The position numbers were made by a program, and so were the translations under genes. This document shows positions 25,191 through 34,537 of a stretch of DNA of 64,000 nt, piece after piece (within the stretch, counting starts at the first letter, position 1; the number at the start of each line of letters is the position of its first letter). Source of the DNA: Anaerolineae bacterium. GTDB taxonomy: Bacteria; Chloroflexota; Anaerolineae; Aggregatilineales; Phototrophicaceae. The DNA lies in assembly GCA_022843385.1 (NCBI GenBank), contig JALHNT010000028.1, forward strand, positions 1 through 64,000. Reading direction: 5' to 3'. The notes under the pieces are model-generated. The model saw only the letters and a program-made list of their open reading frames with translations, searched no databases and had not been told where the DNA came from.

Positions 25191-27230
25191 GTGCCAACCT
25201 ACACCTATCCGCCTGCTCACGCCTCCGATACTGTGGATGACTTTCACGGGACGCCCGTGCCAGACCCGTATCGCTGGCTGGAGGACATGAACGCGCCGGA
25301 AACCCGCCGCTGGCTGGAGGCGCAGGCCGCCCTGACCGATCCCTACCTGGCCGGTCTGCCGCAGCGTCCACACATCAAGAGCCGCCTGACCGAAATCTGG
25401 AACTTCCCGCGCTACACCCCGCCCGTCCGCAAGGGCAGCCGCTATTTCTTCTTCCGAAACGACGGTCTGCAAAACCAGTCTGTCCTCTACATGCAGGAAG
25501 GGCTGACCGGCGAACCGCTGCTGGTGCTCGACCCCAACACCCTGAGCGAGGATGGCACCGTCGCCGTCTACAGTTATGCCTTCAGCGATGATGGCAAATA
25601 CCTGGCCTATGGCCGTTCCAGCGGGGGCAGCGACTTGCAGGAGGTCTACATCCGCGACATCGACAGCGGGCGCGACCTGGAGGAAACGCTCAAGTGGGGG
25701 CGCTTCGTCGGCATCGCCTGGAAGCATGACAACAGCGGCCTGTATTACAACCGCTATGCCGAACCCGGCACCGTGCCGGACAGCGAACTGTACTTCAACA
25801 ATCAACTCTACTTTCACCGGCTGGGTACCCCCCAGTCCGCCGACGCGCTGGTGTATGCCCGCCCGGATCGCCCGGAGATGGGCTTCTGGAGCGAGATGAG
25901 CCACGATGGTGACTATCTGCTGTTGCAGGTCTGGCACGCCGCCTCGACGCGCAACCGGCTGTATTACCGTCCTGAGCCGAACGGGCCGGTGATCGAACTC
26001 ATCGACGACCCGACCGCCAAACATCAGTTCATCGGCAATCAGGGATCGACCTTCTATATCCTCACCGACAAGGATGCGCCGCTGGGACGTATCGTGGCGA
26101 TTGACACCGCCAACCCGGCTGCCGGCTGGCGCGATATGGTGGCCGAGGGCACGGATGTGTTGCAGAGCGCTGCGCTGGTGAAGGACAAACTGATCGTGCT
26201 GGTGCTGCACGATGCCTATAGCCGCCTGCTGATTTATGACCTAAACGGTCAGCAAACCGGCGAGATTCCCCTGCCGGCGATGGGCAGCGTCTTCACCCTC
26301 TCCACCCGCCCGGACTCGGACGAGGTGTTTTTCAGCTTCGAGTCCTTCCTTTACCCGCCGATGGTCTTCCGCTGGGACATGGCCTCGCAGCAGTTGACCA
26401 CCCACTATCCGACTGGTCTGACGCTGCCACCCAACCAGTATGAGACGACGCAGGTCTTCGCCACCTCGAAGGATGGCGCCCGCGTTCCGGTGTTCCTGAC
26501 CCACAAGCGCGGCCTGAAACCGGATGGCGACATGCCGACGCTGCTGGAAGCCTATGGTGGTTACGGCGTCAACAACACCCCCTACTTCGCCCAGAGCAGT
26601 CTGTACTGGGTCGAACAGGGCGGCATCTATGCCCTGGCGATCCTGCGCGGCGGTGGGGAATATGGCGAAAGCTGGCACGAAGGCGGGATGCTGGGCAACA
26701 AACAGAATTGCTTCAACGACTTCATTGGCGCGGCAGAATATCTGATCGGCAGCGGCTACACCCGTCCCGGCAAGCTGGCGATCAAAGGGGCCAGCAACGG
26801 CGGGCTGCTGGTGGCGGCCTGTATGCTCCAGCGCCCGGAACTCTACGGCGCGGTCATCTGCGGCGTCCCCGTCACCGATATGCTGCGCTTCCACCGCTTC
26901 ACCGCCGGTCGCTTCTGGACTGACGAGTATGGCAATGCCGAGGCCAACCCGGAGGATTTCCGTTATCTTTATGCCTATTCGCCGCTGCACAATGTCCAGC
27001 CCGGCGCGGCCTACCCACCGATTCTGGTGACGACTGCCGAGAGCGATGACCGGGTGGTGCCGCTGCACGCCATGAAGTTCACGGCGGCGCTGCAAGCTGC
27101 ATCGGGCGGACACAATCAGGCGCTGCTGCGCTTTGAGTTCAAGGCCGGTCACGGCTTCGGCAAGCCCACCGCCAAGCTCATCGACGAGATCAGTGACGAA
27201 TTCGCCTTCGCCCTGGCCGCATTTCGGTAG
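25191..27230 (+). CDS. Prolyl oligopeptidase (S9A serine peptidase)
   Basis: This 679-residue enzyme cleaves peptides after proline. The N-terminal part packs against a seven-bladed beta propeller (about residues 75-400), and the C-terminal part is the alpha/beta hydrolase. The catalytic serine is Ser535 in KGASNGGLLVAA; Asp619/Asp620 in ESDDRVVP and His654 in KAGHGFGKP complete the triad. The start is GTG at 25191, with AAGGAG 9 bases upstream. No signal peptide is seen, so it is probably cytoplasmic. The next gene begins 15 bp downstream. Confidence 0.95.
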   Translation: MPTYTYPPAHASDTVDDFHGTPVPDPYRWLEDMNAPETRRWLEAQAALTDPYLAGLPQRPHIKSRLTEIWNFPRYTPPVRKGSRYFFFRNDGLQNQSVLYMQEGLTGEPLLVLDPNTLSEDGTVAVYSYAFSDDGKYLAYGRSSGGSDLQEVYIRDIDSGRDLEETLKWGRFVGIAWKHDNSGLYYNRYAEPGTVPDSELYFNNQLYFHRLGTPQSADALVYARPDRPEMGFWSEMSHDGDYLLLQVWHAASTRNRLYYRPEPNGPVIELIDDPTAKHQFIGNQGSTFYILTDKDAPLGRIVAIDTANPAAGWRDMVAEGTDVLQSAALVKDKLIVLVLHDAYSRLLIYDLNGQQTGEIPLPAMGSVFTLSTRPDSDEVFFSFESFLYPPMVFRWDMASQQLTTHYPTGLTLPPNQYETTQVFATSKDGARVPVFLTHKRGLKPDGDMPTLLEAYGGYGVNNTPYFAQSSLYWVEQGGIYALAILRGGGEYGESWHEGGMLGNKQNCFNDFIGAAEYLIGSGYTRPGKLAIKGASNGGLLVAACMLQRPELYGAVICGVPVTDMLRFHRFTAGRFWTDEYGNAEANPEDFRYLYAYSPLHNVQPGAAYPPILVTTAESDDRVVPLHAMKFTAALQAASGGHNQALLRFEFKAGHGFGKPTAKLIDEISDEFAFALAAFR

Positions 27231-27245
27231 GTCGAGCTGGAACAG

Positions 27246-27758
27246 GTGAAACTGACGGCAATGGACGATTTGATGCGCGTGATGACCGCCTTTCAGCGCT
27301 ATCGTGAAGCGCGAATGACACTGTTGAGCGAACTTCAGCTTCAACGCTCATCCAATCGTGATCCACTGTCAGAGTTCAGCGAGTGGCTGGTTGTACACCT
27401 CGTTCATGGCACACTGGCAGGCAGCCCGGTACAAAAAGGATGGGATGTTCGCGCACCCGATGGCGATAGAATTCAGGTTAAGTATCTCGCTAACGCCACC
27501 GGCCACTGGGTCAATGAACATCCCATTTGGGTGAATGATGAAATGGATCGTTATGCTGTCGTGATCATTGAGGAGCTTCAGCCACAGACGGTCATTGTGT
27601 TTCCCACCCGTGGCTTGGAGGCAGTTGCTCAGGCACTGGGCAAACGGAACCCTAACCAGCACATACACTTTGATCTCACGCAGACCAATTACCAGCGCAT
27701 CCTGGCTGACCCTGCGCTGTTTCAGGCGCTTGGCGTACAGGTGTACCGGCTTGCCTGA
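27246..27758 (+). CDS. PD-(D/E)XK-like protein, putative nuclease
   Basis: This 170-residue protein has an N-terminal helical segment and then a motif order typical of PD-(D/E)XK restriction-like enzymes: a Glu in EFSEWLVVHLV, a GWDV step (QKGWDVRAPDG) and the RIQVKYL strand with Q-V-K. The spacing fits, but the family is too diverse for certainty. GTG at 27246 or ATG at 27261 could start it. It follows the peptidase by 15 bp. No methyltransferase or toxin/antitoxin partner is next to it, so its role is not known. Confidence 0.5.
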   Translation: MKLTAMDDLMRVMTAFQRYREARMTLLSELQLQRSSNRDPLSEFSEWLVVHLVHGTLAGSPVQKGWDVRAPDGDRIQVKYLANATGHWVNEHPIWVNDEMDRYAVVIIEELQPQTVIVFPTRGLEAVAQALGKRNPNQHIHFDLTQTNYQRILADPALFQALGVQVYRLA

Positions 27759-28647
27759 TTCACAGGCTGCAAACAGCCTTCATCTTTGATGCCCCAATAA
27801 CGCTCCCTCAACCCCCATTTTTCTCAACCCTTCTCTAACCCTACGCCGACAGCCTTAACCGATTCGCTCCCGCAAAACGGTTAGCGCCAACTCGCCTTAA
27901 GTCGTACCAAAAGGTTTACCAAAAGTTCACCCGTAACGGCGGGAATGGACGTATGCTGAGGGCAAGAAGTCGTCAGTCATCAGTCGTCAGTCAACAGACT
28001 GAAAGCGGATGGCTGAAAACTGAAAGCTAAAAGTCACAAAATGCAGGAGTGACTTTGACGACTTTGACGACTTTTCGCTAATGTGTTCCCTCAGACGATT
28101 CTGATGACTGACGACTATCAACTGACGACTGACTCACAATCTGCAAAAAGGAGCTTTTGCAGTTGCAGCATTTGACGAATTTTGTGCAGTTTCGCTCCGT
28201 TTTCTCTCTGTGTTCCCCGTGTTCGTATTTCTGTCTTTGTCTTTGTCGATGTCTGTCCGACGACGACGACACAAAACCGAGTTGCATAAAATGGACTTGC
28301 AACACTTGCAACACTTGAGGGAAAAGTTCACAAAAGGCGGTTTTGCATTTGACGAATTTGACGAATTTTGTGAATCAAACAACTCTGATTTCTCTCTGTG
28401 TTCTCTGTGTCTCGGTGGTGAATTCGTCTTTGAAACAGCAAAATCGGCAGCAAAGCGGGTAGGGTCAATCAGCAGCACAAAACCCAGAGTGTTTTCCTCC
28501 TGACTGATGACTGTGGACTGACAACTGGTTACAGCAGTTGAGAAGAGCCATCACCCGTTCCGCCGAACACAGTGGACTCATGCGGCGCTTTTATCAATAA
28601 CGATTATCCCCTACCCTGTGTGCCAGAACAGGTAAGGAGCAAACCAC
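27759..28647. repeat. Low-complexity intergenic repeat region
   Basis: This 889-bp stretch holds no convincing gene. It is made of short simple-sequence runs: GTCGTCAGTCATCAGTC, GACTGACGACT, TTGACGACTTTGACGAC, TTTGACGAATTTGACGAA, CTCTGTGTTCTCTGTGTCT and (CGA)n-like blocks. The same words return at both ends (27967 and about 28100, and again near 28505). Small frames inside it (for example 28134-28478, minus) encode only R/H/E/K repeats such as HREHREK and are spurious. The GC content is lower than around it. Confidence 0.75.
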
Positions 28648-29130
28648 ATGACCTACCAACTGGCCGAAATCAACATCGCTCGTATGTTAGCCCCGCTGAC
28701 GGATCCAGTGATGGCCGATTTTGCCAATAACCTCGACCAGATCAACCAGTTGGCGGAACAATCGCCAGGGTTCATCTGGCGGCTTAAAGGCGATGGCAGC
28801 AACAATGCCACCGACATTCGTCCCTTTGACGAGATGGTGATCGTCAATGTCTCGGTCTGGGAGAGTATCGACGCGCTGCATCGTTACACCTACTCCAGCC
28901 AGCACACCGACTTCTTTCGCCGCCGCACCGAGTGGTTCAACAAGCTGGGCGCGGTGAGCGTCGCCATGTGGTGGGTTCCCGCCGGTCATCAGCCGGACAT
29001 CTGGGAGGCCAAAGCCAAAATCGAATACCTGTGGGCACATGGGCCGACGCCACTGGCCTTCACCTTCAAGCAGCGCTTCACGGTCGATGAGATGTTGGCT
29101 TACACCCCATCCGCCACGCCGGCAAGCTGA
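28648..29130 (+). CDS. DUF3291 domain protein
   Basis: This 160-residue protein matches the DUF3291 family from start to near the end: MTYQLAEINIARMLAPLTDPVMADFA, then PGFIWRLKGDGSNNATDI and WESIDALHRYTYSSQHTDFFRRRTEWF. The family has a dimeric alpha-beta barrel-like fold of the monooxygenase (ABM) superfamily, but its biochemical function is not known. A ribosome-binding site AAGGAG precedes the ATG. No partner gene is obvious. Confidence 0.85.
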   Translation: MTYQLAEINIARMLAPLTDPVMADFANNLDQINQLAEQSPGFIWRLKGDGSNNATDIRPFDEMVIVNVSVWESIDALHRYTYSSQHTDFFRRRTEWFNKLGAVSVAMWWVPAGHQPDIWEAKAKIEYLWAHGPTPLAFTFKQRFTVDEMLAYTPSATPAS

Positions 29131-29217
29131 GCCCTTGTGAACCAATGAAATCCTGTTAAACTCCTGGGGATTCATTGGAACAGGCGGATAGCATCTGTTC
29201 ACCTTGCCCTGATTTTC

Positions 29218-29237
29218 GGACGTGCCGTTGCACGTCC
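29218..29237. repeat. Dispersed palindrome (GGACGTGC type)
   Basis: The sequence GGACGTGCC-GTT-GCACGTCC forms a stem with one mismatch. It lies 22 bp before a second palindrome. Confidence 0.65.
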
Positions 29238-29259
29238 CTACGAAGTGCCTGCCGTGTAG

Positions 29260-29279
29260 GGACACCCAATGGGGTGTCC
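29260..29279. repeat. Dispersed palindrome (GGACACCC type)
   Basis: The sequence GGACACCC-AATG-GGGTGTCC is a perfect inverted repeat, preceded by GTAG. It is related to the copy at 2378-2398 and lies in the leader of the MFS transporter gene. Confidence 0.75.
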
Positions 29280-29352
29280 GCATGGCCTCCATCACGGATA
29301 GGTGAATAGATACGGCGGATATGCCACCAGGCGTTCAGTGGGGAGCTGTCTC

Positions 29353-30522
29353 ATGCATCGCAACATTCGGCTGCTGGCCTGGTTCAACTTCCTCGAAGAT
29401 TTCCGCCCCTACGCACCGGTGGCGGTGCTCTACTTCTCACAGGTGGCCGGGTCGTTCACGCTGGGGATGAGCATCTTCGCCATCACCATGCTGGCCGGGG
29501 CGCTGCTCGAAGTGCCAACCGGTCTCTACTCCGATCGAGCCGGGCGACGGCAAACACTGATTGCCGGCGCGGCGGCCAGCCTGGGGGCGCTGCTGGGCTA
29601 TGCGCTGGCCGGTGGTTGGGGTTTCGGCTGGCTGGTGATCGGTGCCATCCTCGAAGGATTATCGCGGGCGCTCTTCAGCGGCAACAATGATGCCCTGTTG
29701 TATGACACGCTGGCGGAAAGCGGTCAGACAGCGGATTATCCAGCCGTCTCTGGGCGGGTCAGTTCGATGTTCCAGTTCGCCCTGGCGACCTCGGCCATCG
29801 TCGGCAGCCTGGCCGGGCTGATCTCGCTGCAACTGGTGATGTGGCTCTCGGTCATCCCGCAGCTCCTCAACCTCATCCTCAGCCTGCGCTTCAGCGAGCC
29901 GCGCGTCCATGAACGGCACAGTGACCTATCTTCATGGCAGCACCTCCAGGTCGCTTTCCGCAACATCATGCAGAATCCACCACTGCGCACCCTCAGCCTG
30001 GCGTCGATCATCAGCTTCGCTGCCGGCGAGTCGGCTTTCCAGTTTCGTCCAGCGTTCATCGCCCTGCTCTGGCCGGTCTGGGCCATCAATCTGGCACGAC
30101 TGCTGGCGAATCTGGTGGCGGCCTTCAGCTTCTACTTCAGCGGACGGCTGATCCGGCGCTTCGGCGAGTTCTGGCTGCTAGTCGGCGGAGTCAGCCTGAG
30201 TACTCTGATGAATATCATCGGTGTGATCTTCGCCGGGGTGGGGTCGCCGGTGCTGATGTCGCTCAATTCGATCTTCTTCGGGGTTAACAATGTGGCGCGG
30301 GGCGGCCTGATGCAGCGCCACTTCAGCGATGCCCAGCGGGCGACGATGGGGTCGATCAACGCCTTCGCCGGCAGTCTGGCAATGGCGGCCTTTTCGTTGC
30401 TCCTCGGCTGGCTGGCCGATCATCTGGGCATCATCCCGGCGCTGCTGATTGCCGAGTGCGTCGGTTTCGTGCCGGTCATCCTGTACTGGCTGACCTTTCG
30501 GATGATGGCGGCTGGCGATTAA
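29353..30522 (+). CDS. MFS transporter
   Basis: The protein has 389 residues and about 12 membrane helices of the major facilitator superfamily. The loop between helices 2 and 3 carries the family motif (GLYSDRAGRRQTLIAG). The ATG at 29353 is preceded by GGGGAG; a GTG at 29302 would add residues read from the palindrome region. The family exchanges small molecules against protons. No residues indicate a substrate, and no enzyme genes lie next to it. Its stop overlaps the convergent murJ stop by 4 bp. Confidence 0.85.
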   Translation: MHRNIRLLAWFNFLEDFRPYAPVAVLYFSQVAGSFTLGMSIFAITMLAGALLEVPTGLYSDRAGRRQTLIAGAAASLGALLGYALAGGWGFGWLVIGAILEGLSRALFSGNNDALLYDTLAESGQTADYPAVSGRVSSMFQFALATSAIVGSLAGLISLQLVMWLSVIPQLLNLILSLRFSEPRVHERHSDLSSWQHLQVAFRNIMQNPPLRTLSLASIISFAAGESAFQFRPAFIALLWPVWAINLARLLANLVAAFSFYFSGRLIRRFGEFWLLVGGVSLSTLMNIIGVIFAGVGSPVLMSLNSIFFGVNNVARGGLMQRHFSDAQRATMGSINAFAGSLAMAAFSLLLGWLADHLGIIPALLIAECVGFVPVILYWLTFRMMAAGD

Positions 30523-32141
30523 CGCCGGATGCGCCGCAGCAGCGCACCGATGACTGTCTGTACCTCGCTCATGCCCAGGGCGTAGGCCGCGCCGAAGAAC
30601 ACGCCGGCACCGATGACCAGACCGCCCAGGCTCAGGAGCAGCGGCGGCTGCCCGACCAGCAGTTGGGTGAAACCGAACAGCGCCAGTGCCATCAACCCGG
30701 CGGCCAGCAGCGTCCGCCCGATGCCATCCAGCAGGGCGCGGTCATTCAGATCGCCGATGCGCCGCCGCAGGAGCCCGGCCAGCACCAGCGCCTCCAGCAG
30801 CGTCGTCACCGAATTTGCCAGCGCCAGCCCGGCGAACGGCCCGCGCGCCAGACTGCTGGGGTCGCCGATGAACTGGATGAAGACGGCACTGAGGACGATG
30901 TTCGCGATCAACGAGATCACCCCGACCAGTACCGGCGTCCGGGTATCGGAGAGGGCATAAAACGCCCGCGCCAGCACCTCCAGCGCCGCGTGTCCGGCAA
31001 TGCCCAGCCCGAAGAAGGCCAGCGCCCAGGCCGTCCCCGCGGTGCTTTCCGCCGTCCATTGACCATGCTGGAACACCAGCGCGATCACCGGCTGACCGAG
31101 CAGGACGACGCCGACGGTGGCCGGGATTGCCAGGAACAACACGCTGCGCAGCGCCCCGGCCAGCTTTTCCTTGTAGCCGGTCATATCCTGGCTGGCGGCC
31201 AGCGCCGCCAGGGTGGGGAAAACGGCGGTGCCGACGCTCTGACCGATCACGCCCAGCACGGTGAACATCAGCGTCCAGGCAATCGCCAGCACGCTCTGGC
31301 TGCCATCGATCATGCGCGAGGCGAAGTTGGCGTTGACGACGAAGTTCAACTGCGCCACCCCCAGCCCCAGCACACGCGGCCCCATCATCGCCAGCACTTC
31401 GACCACGCCCGGCGCACGCCAATCGAGCAGCGGACGCAGCCGCGCCGGCCCGGTCAGGATGCGCCGCAGCCCCGGCAACTGCACACCCAGGTGCAGCACG
31501 GCGCTCAGGATCGCGCCCCAGGCCAGCCCGTAGACATTGGCGCTGCCGACCTGCGCCGGATGATCGACCAGCGGTGGGAGCAGCCGGGCGATGACCAGTG
31601 CGCCGATGATGAGGCCGATGTTGTTCATGCTGATCGCCAGCGACGGCAGCAGGAAGTTGCCATGCGTTTGCAGCAGGCCCATCAACAGGCCGCTGATGGC
31701 GAAGATGAAGGGGGTGAGCATCATGATCTGCGTCAGCGAAACAGTCAGCGCCTGTAATTCGGCTGGCTTGCCGGGGACAAGGATCAATGGGACGATCTGT
31801 GGGGCGAAGATCACCACCAGCAGCGACAGTGCCCCCGCCGCCAGCGACGACAAAGTGATGGTGGCGCTCGCCAGTCGCCAGGCCGTTGCCGGGTCATCCG
31901 CGCTCAGGTAACGGGCGAACACCGGGATGAAGGAGGACCCCAACGCCCCGCCGGCCACCAGCACATAGATCAGTTCCGGGATGCGCTGGGCAGCGAGGAA
32001 GGCATCCAGCGCCACGCCCGTGCCAAACACGTTGGAGACGATGGCCGTCCGCAGCAGGCCGAGGATGCCGCTGGCGAGGAAGCCGAGCAGCGCGACCAGG
32101 GCCGCGCGGGCAATCTGACGATTCGATAGGGTGCTAGACAT
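30519..32141 (-). CDS. murJ: MurJ (MviN) lipid II flippase
   Basis: This 540-residue protein has about 14 membrane helices and belongs to the MOP superfamily. The N-terminal sequence RAALVALLGFLASGILGLLRTAIVSNVFG and the loop FLAAQRIPELIYVLVAGGALGSSFIPVF match MurJ. It flips lipid-linked peptidoglycan precursors. The ATG at 32141 starts the conserved region; a longer frame to 32240 runs through the MITE and is rejected. The gene begins 72 bp from the MITE's target duplication, so its promoter lies in or beside that element. Confidence 0.9.
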   Translation of the reverse strand: MSSTLSNRQIARAALVALLGFLASGILGLLRTAIVSNVFGTGVALDAFLAAQRIPELIYVLVAGGALGSSFIPVFARYLSADDPATAWRLASATITLSSLAAGALSLLVVIFAPQIVPLILVPGKPAELQALTVSLTQIMMLTPFIFAISGLLMGLLQTHGNFLLPSLAISMNNIGLIIGALVIARLLPPLVDHPAQVGSANVYGLAWGAILSAVLHLGVQLPGLRRILTGPARLRPLLDWRAPGVVEVLAMMGPRVLGLGVAQLNFVVNANFASRMIDGSQSVLAIAWTLMFTVLGVIGQSVGTAVFPTLAALAASQDMTGYKEKLAGALRSVLFLAIPATVGVVLLGQPVIALVFQHGQWTAESTAGTAWALAFFGLGIAGHAALEVLARAFYALSDTRTPVLVGVISLIANIVLSAVFIQFIGDPSSLARGPFAGLALANSVTTLLEALVLAGLLRRRIGDLNDRALLDGIGRTLLAAGLMALALFGFTQLLVGQPPLLLSLGGLVIGAGVFFGAAYALGMSEVQTVIGALLRRIRR

Positions 32142-32221
32142 AGGTGTTGGGTTATCAGTGTCAGGCGAAAAGCCGATTGTAGCATAAAGCCCAACACCTG
32201 CTGGAATCAAAAGCGGCCAGC

Positions 32222-32435
32222 TAGGGCAAACGCATATCATTCCTCAACTATCATAAGTTGAACTCTCTCGGCCTGTTGTAGCTCAAGTTTGAGTGTGCAT
32301 AGATAGATACGTCTAGAATAGACTTGGATCGGCTAAACGTATCTGTCTGCATCAATTAAGATGTGCGGTCTAAATGGCTCTGGAGAGTTCATTAGCAGTC
32401 ATCAATTCATTGAGATTTGATATGCGTTTGCCCTA
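32222..32435. mobile_element. MITE with 9-bp target duplication
   Basis: This 214-bp element has perfect 18-bp terminal inverted repeats, TAGGGCAAACGCATATCA at 32222-32239 and its complement at 32418-32435. The similarity continues weakly inward. Both ends are flanked by the identical 9-bp sequence GCGGCCAGC (32213-32221 and 32436-32444), a target-site duplication. The interior is AT-rich compared with the surroundings and has no coding capacity. It is therefore a non-autonomous element. The length of the duplication and the AGGGC ends would suit an ISAs1-type transposase, but the resident ISAs1 element has different repeats beyond AGGGC. Confidence 0.9.
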
Positions 32436-32444
32436 GCGGCCAGC

Positions 32445-32513
32445 CGCGCGAGGCAGACTGACCGCTGAAAGCTACAGGCTGATAGCTGACCGCTGAAAGC
32501 TGACGGCTATAGC
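32445..32513. repeat. GCTGAAAGCT-type short repeats
   Basis: Beside the MITE are repeated words of the form CTGACCGCTGAAAGCT (twice), GGCTGATAGCTG and GCTGACGGCTATAGCT. They resemble the low-complexity strings near 28000 and have no coding capacity. Confidence 0.6.
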
Positions 32514-33914
32514 TCAGTCCATCGCCCCGGCCAGCACGGTTTGCGGTTCGGGCTGGTGTTGCTGTTCCTTGTAGGCGTTGATGTTGGCCTGCGACAGCCA
32601 CCACAGCGCGATCACCAACCCGATGGCGGCCAGGGCGAACGGCACACCATAGGCCAGCGTCAGGCTGCCGGACAGCCACAGGCTGAGGTCGCGCAGGATG
32701 CCGCCGACAGCGATGCCCGCACCGCGTGAGAGCGTCACCACCAGCGTCCAGAAGCCGAGGAACGTCCCGGCTTTGCCCAGGGGACTCATATCCATCATCA
32801 GCCCCAGCGTGCCGACATTCCACGCCCCCAGCCCGATGCCCATCAGCACCAGCCCCGGCGTCACCAGCCCGCGCATCTGTGCCAGCGACGACAGGGTGAA
32901 CAGACCGAACGTCACAACCAGGATGCCAGCGCCGATGTACGACATGCGGGTATTGGTCAGGGATTTATAACGGCGCGCCAGCAGCATGAAGGCAATCGTG
33001 CCGACAATGGCGGTTGTGGCCCAGTAGGCGGTGAAGCGGGTGGTGTGGCTGGCATCCATGCCGAAGACCTGGCCGCCGAAGGGTTCGAGGATGGCATCCT
33101 GCGAGAAGGCGAAGAACATCGAGGCCGCCAGATAGAACATGAAGAAGCGCATCGGGCGCTGGGTGAGCGCCAGCTTCAGGTCAGCCATGATCGAGGTGCT
33201 GTACTCCTGATGCCCATCGCCGCTGCGGGTATCCCCGGCGCGGGCGCGGCGCTCCTCGCCCAGCATGGAGAAGAACCACAGAAAACCGAGCATCAGCCCG
33301 GCGATGAGGAAGAGCGTTTGCAGCACATCAGGCGTGAAGGTGGCGCTTTCGCCTTCCCCGTGCGACGGCAGCATGATGCCGAAGAAGAAGCCGCCGAAGG
33401 CATAACCCAGCATGAGGAAGGTCCACACCACGCTGATCGCCCGCCCGCGCTGGTGTTCCGGCGTCCGGTCATAGATCAGCGCCAGGAAGGTGCTGCCGGA
33501 GAAGGCATTGCCCAGGCTGAAGGTGAGCATGAGCAGGCTGATGAGCAACCAGATCAAGCCATCCTGTCCGGCCATGCCAATCGCCCCGCCGCCGCGCATC
33601 AGCACCGCCGTCAGCAGGCCGATGCCGACGCTGCTGATCGCCATCATGAAGCGCCCCAGCCAGATCCAGAACAGACGGTGATAGCCGAAGATGGCGCGCT
33701 GATCGGACACACGCCCGACCCACACGGCAATCGGTGCCAGGAAGTAACGCAGCGCGGCCAGCAGCCCAACCGGCGTGGCGGCATAGCCCAGATCGCTGAT
33801 CATGATGCGGTTCCAGATGCCGGTGGTCAGCACATCGGCCATGCCTGATCCGAGGTGGAACAGGCCGATCTTGAGATTACGACTGACGGGGAGGTTGGGT
33901 TCTTGTGACTGCAT
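32514..33914 (-). CDS. PucC-like (BCD family) MFS transporter
   Basis: The protein has 466 residues and about 12 membrane helices. The start RNLKIGLFHLGSGMADVLTTGIWNRIMISDLGYAATPVGLLAAL and the later motif DAILEPFGGQVFGM-DASHTT fit the PUCC/BCD branch of the major facilitator superfamily better than typical sugar or drug exporters. In phototrophs PucC helps deliver or assemble bacteriochlorophyll-binding light-harvesting proteins. No pigment or reaction-centre gene is in the window. Non-phototrophic relatives also carry such proteins, so the function here is open. Confidence 0.7.
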   Translation of the reverse strand: MQSQEPNLPVSRNLKIGLFHLGSGMADVLTTGIWNRIMISDLGYAATPVGLLAALRYFLAPIAVWVGRVSDQRAIFGYHRLFWIWLGRFMMAISSVGIGLLTAVLMRGGGAIGMAGQDGLIWLLISLLMLTFSLGNAFSGSTFLALIYDRTPEHQRGRAISVVWTFLMLGYAFGGFFFGIMLPSHGEGESATFTPDVLQTLFLIAGLMLGFLWFFSMLGEERRARAGDTRSGDGHQEYSTSIMADLKLALTQRPMRFFMFYLAASMFFAFSQDAILEPFGGQVFGMDASHTTRFTAYWATTAIVGTIAFMLLARRYKSLTNTRMSYIGAGILVVTFGLFTLSSLAQMRGLVTPGLVLMGIGLGAWNVGTLGLMMDMSPLGKAGTFLGFWTLVVTLSRGAGIAVGGILRDLSLWLSGSLTLAYGVPFALAAIGLVIALWWLSQANINAYKEQQHQPEPQTVLAGAMD

Positions 33915-34055
33915 ATTGACTCAGTTTTTGTAGATTTTATGAGATTTACATTGAGAATTATACGGAATTTTTTGCAGGATACAATTCATACTCTGGAATT
34001 GCTTATCCGGGAGTAGAATGAAAATAGAAGTTGTCAACTAATCTGGGAGTGGCTT

Positions 34056-34517
34056 ATGCCCACCGAAGGTCGTTATAAAAAGGTTCTCATTCCGCTGGAT
34101 GGCTCCGGCTGGTCCTACCGGGCAGTGCCTCATGCGGTTGATATTGCCCAGGCCAACGAGTCGGAGATCATCCTGCTTCACATCTTCCGCCCGCCGACCG
34201 CCGAGTATGCCGATACAATTGCCCTGGCCGGTCAGGAAGGCCAGATCAACCAGCTCCGCGAAGCGCTGCGCCAACAGGTCGAAGGCATCGCCAACGATGT
34301 TCGCGCAGTCAACATCCCGGTGACGGTGCATGTGATCGATGGCGCGGGGGTGGCCGCCACCATCTGCGATTATGTCGAGGAAGCCGGCATCGATCTGGTC
34401 GTGATGAGTACGCATGGGCGCACCGGCATCGCCCGCTTCCTGTTCGGCAGCGTGGCGGCCAAAGTGATGGAATGCGTCAAGGTGCCGGTGCTGCTGATCC
34501 ACCCGGATAAGAACTGA
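34056..34517 (+). CDS. Universal stress protein (UspA family)
   Basis: This 153-residue protein has the UspA fold. KKVLIPLDGSGWSYRAVPHAV opens it, and STHGRTGIARFLFGSVAAKV carries the ATP-binding G-x2-G-x9-G-S motif. ATP-binding USPs help cells survive stress or starvation. GGGAG lies just before the ATG. The two small paralogous genes that follow are separated by duplicated upstream DNA. Confidence 0.92.
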   Translation: MPTEGRYKKVLIPLDGSGWSYRAVPHAVDIAQANESEIILLHIFRPPTAEYADTIALAGQEGQINQLREALRQQVEGIANDVRAVNIPVTVHVIDGAGVAATICDYVEEAGIDLVVMSTHGRTGIARFLFGSVAAKVMECVKVPVLLIHPDKN

Positions 34518-34537
34518 GGACGCTGATTCGATAACGA

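Noticed and set aside
28134..28478. Small minus-strand frame with RHREHREK repeats
   Set aside because: It is a translation of simple-sequence repeats, a known annotation artefact, without a start signal.
30456..31757. 433-residue plus-strand frame opposite murJ
   Set aside because: Q/R/H-rich composition and no family. The minus-strand gene is clearly murJ.
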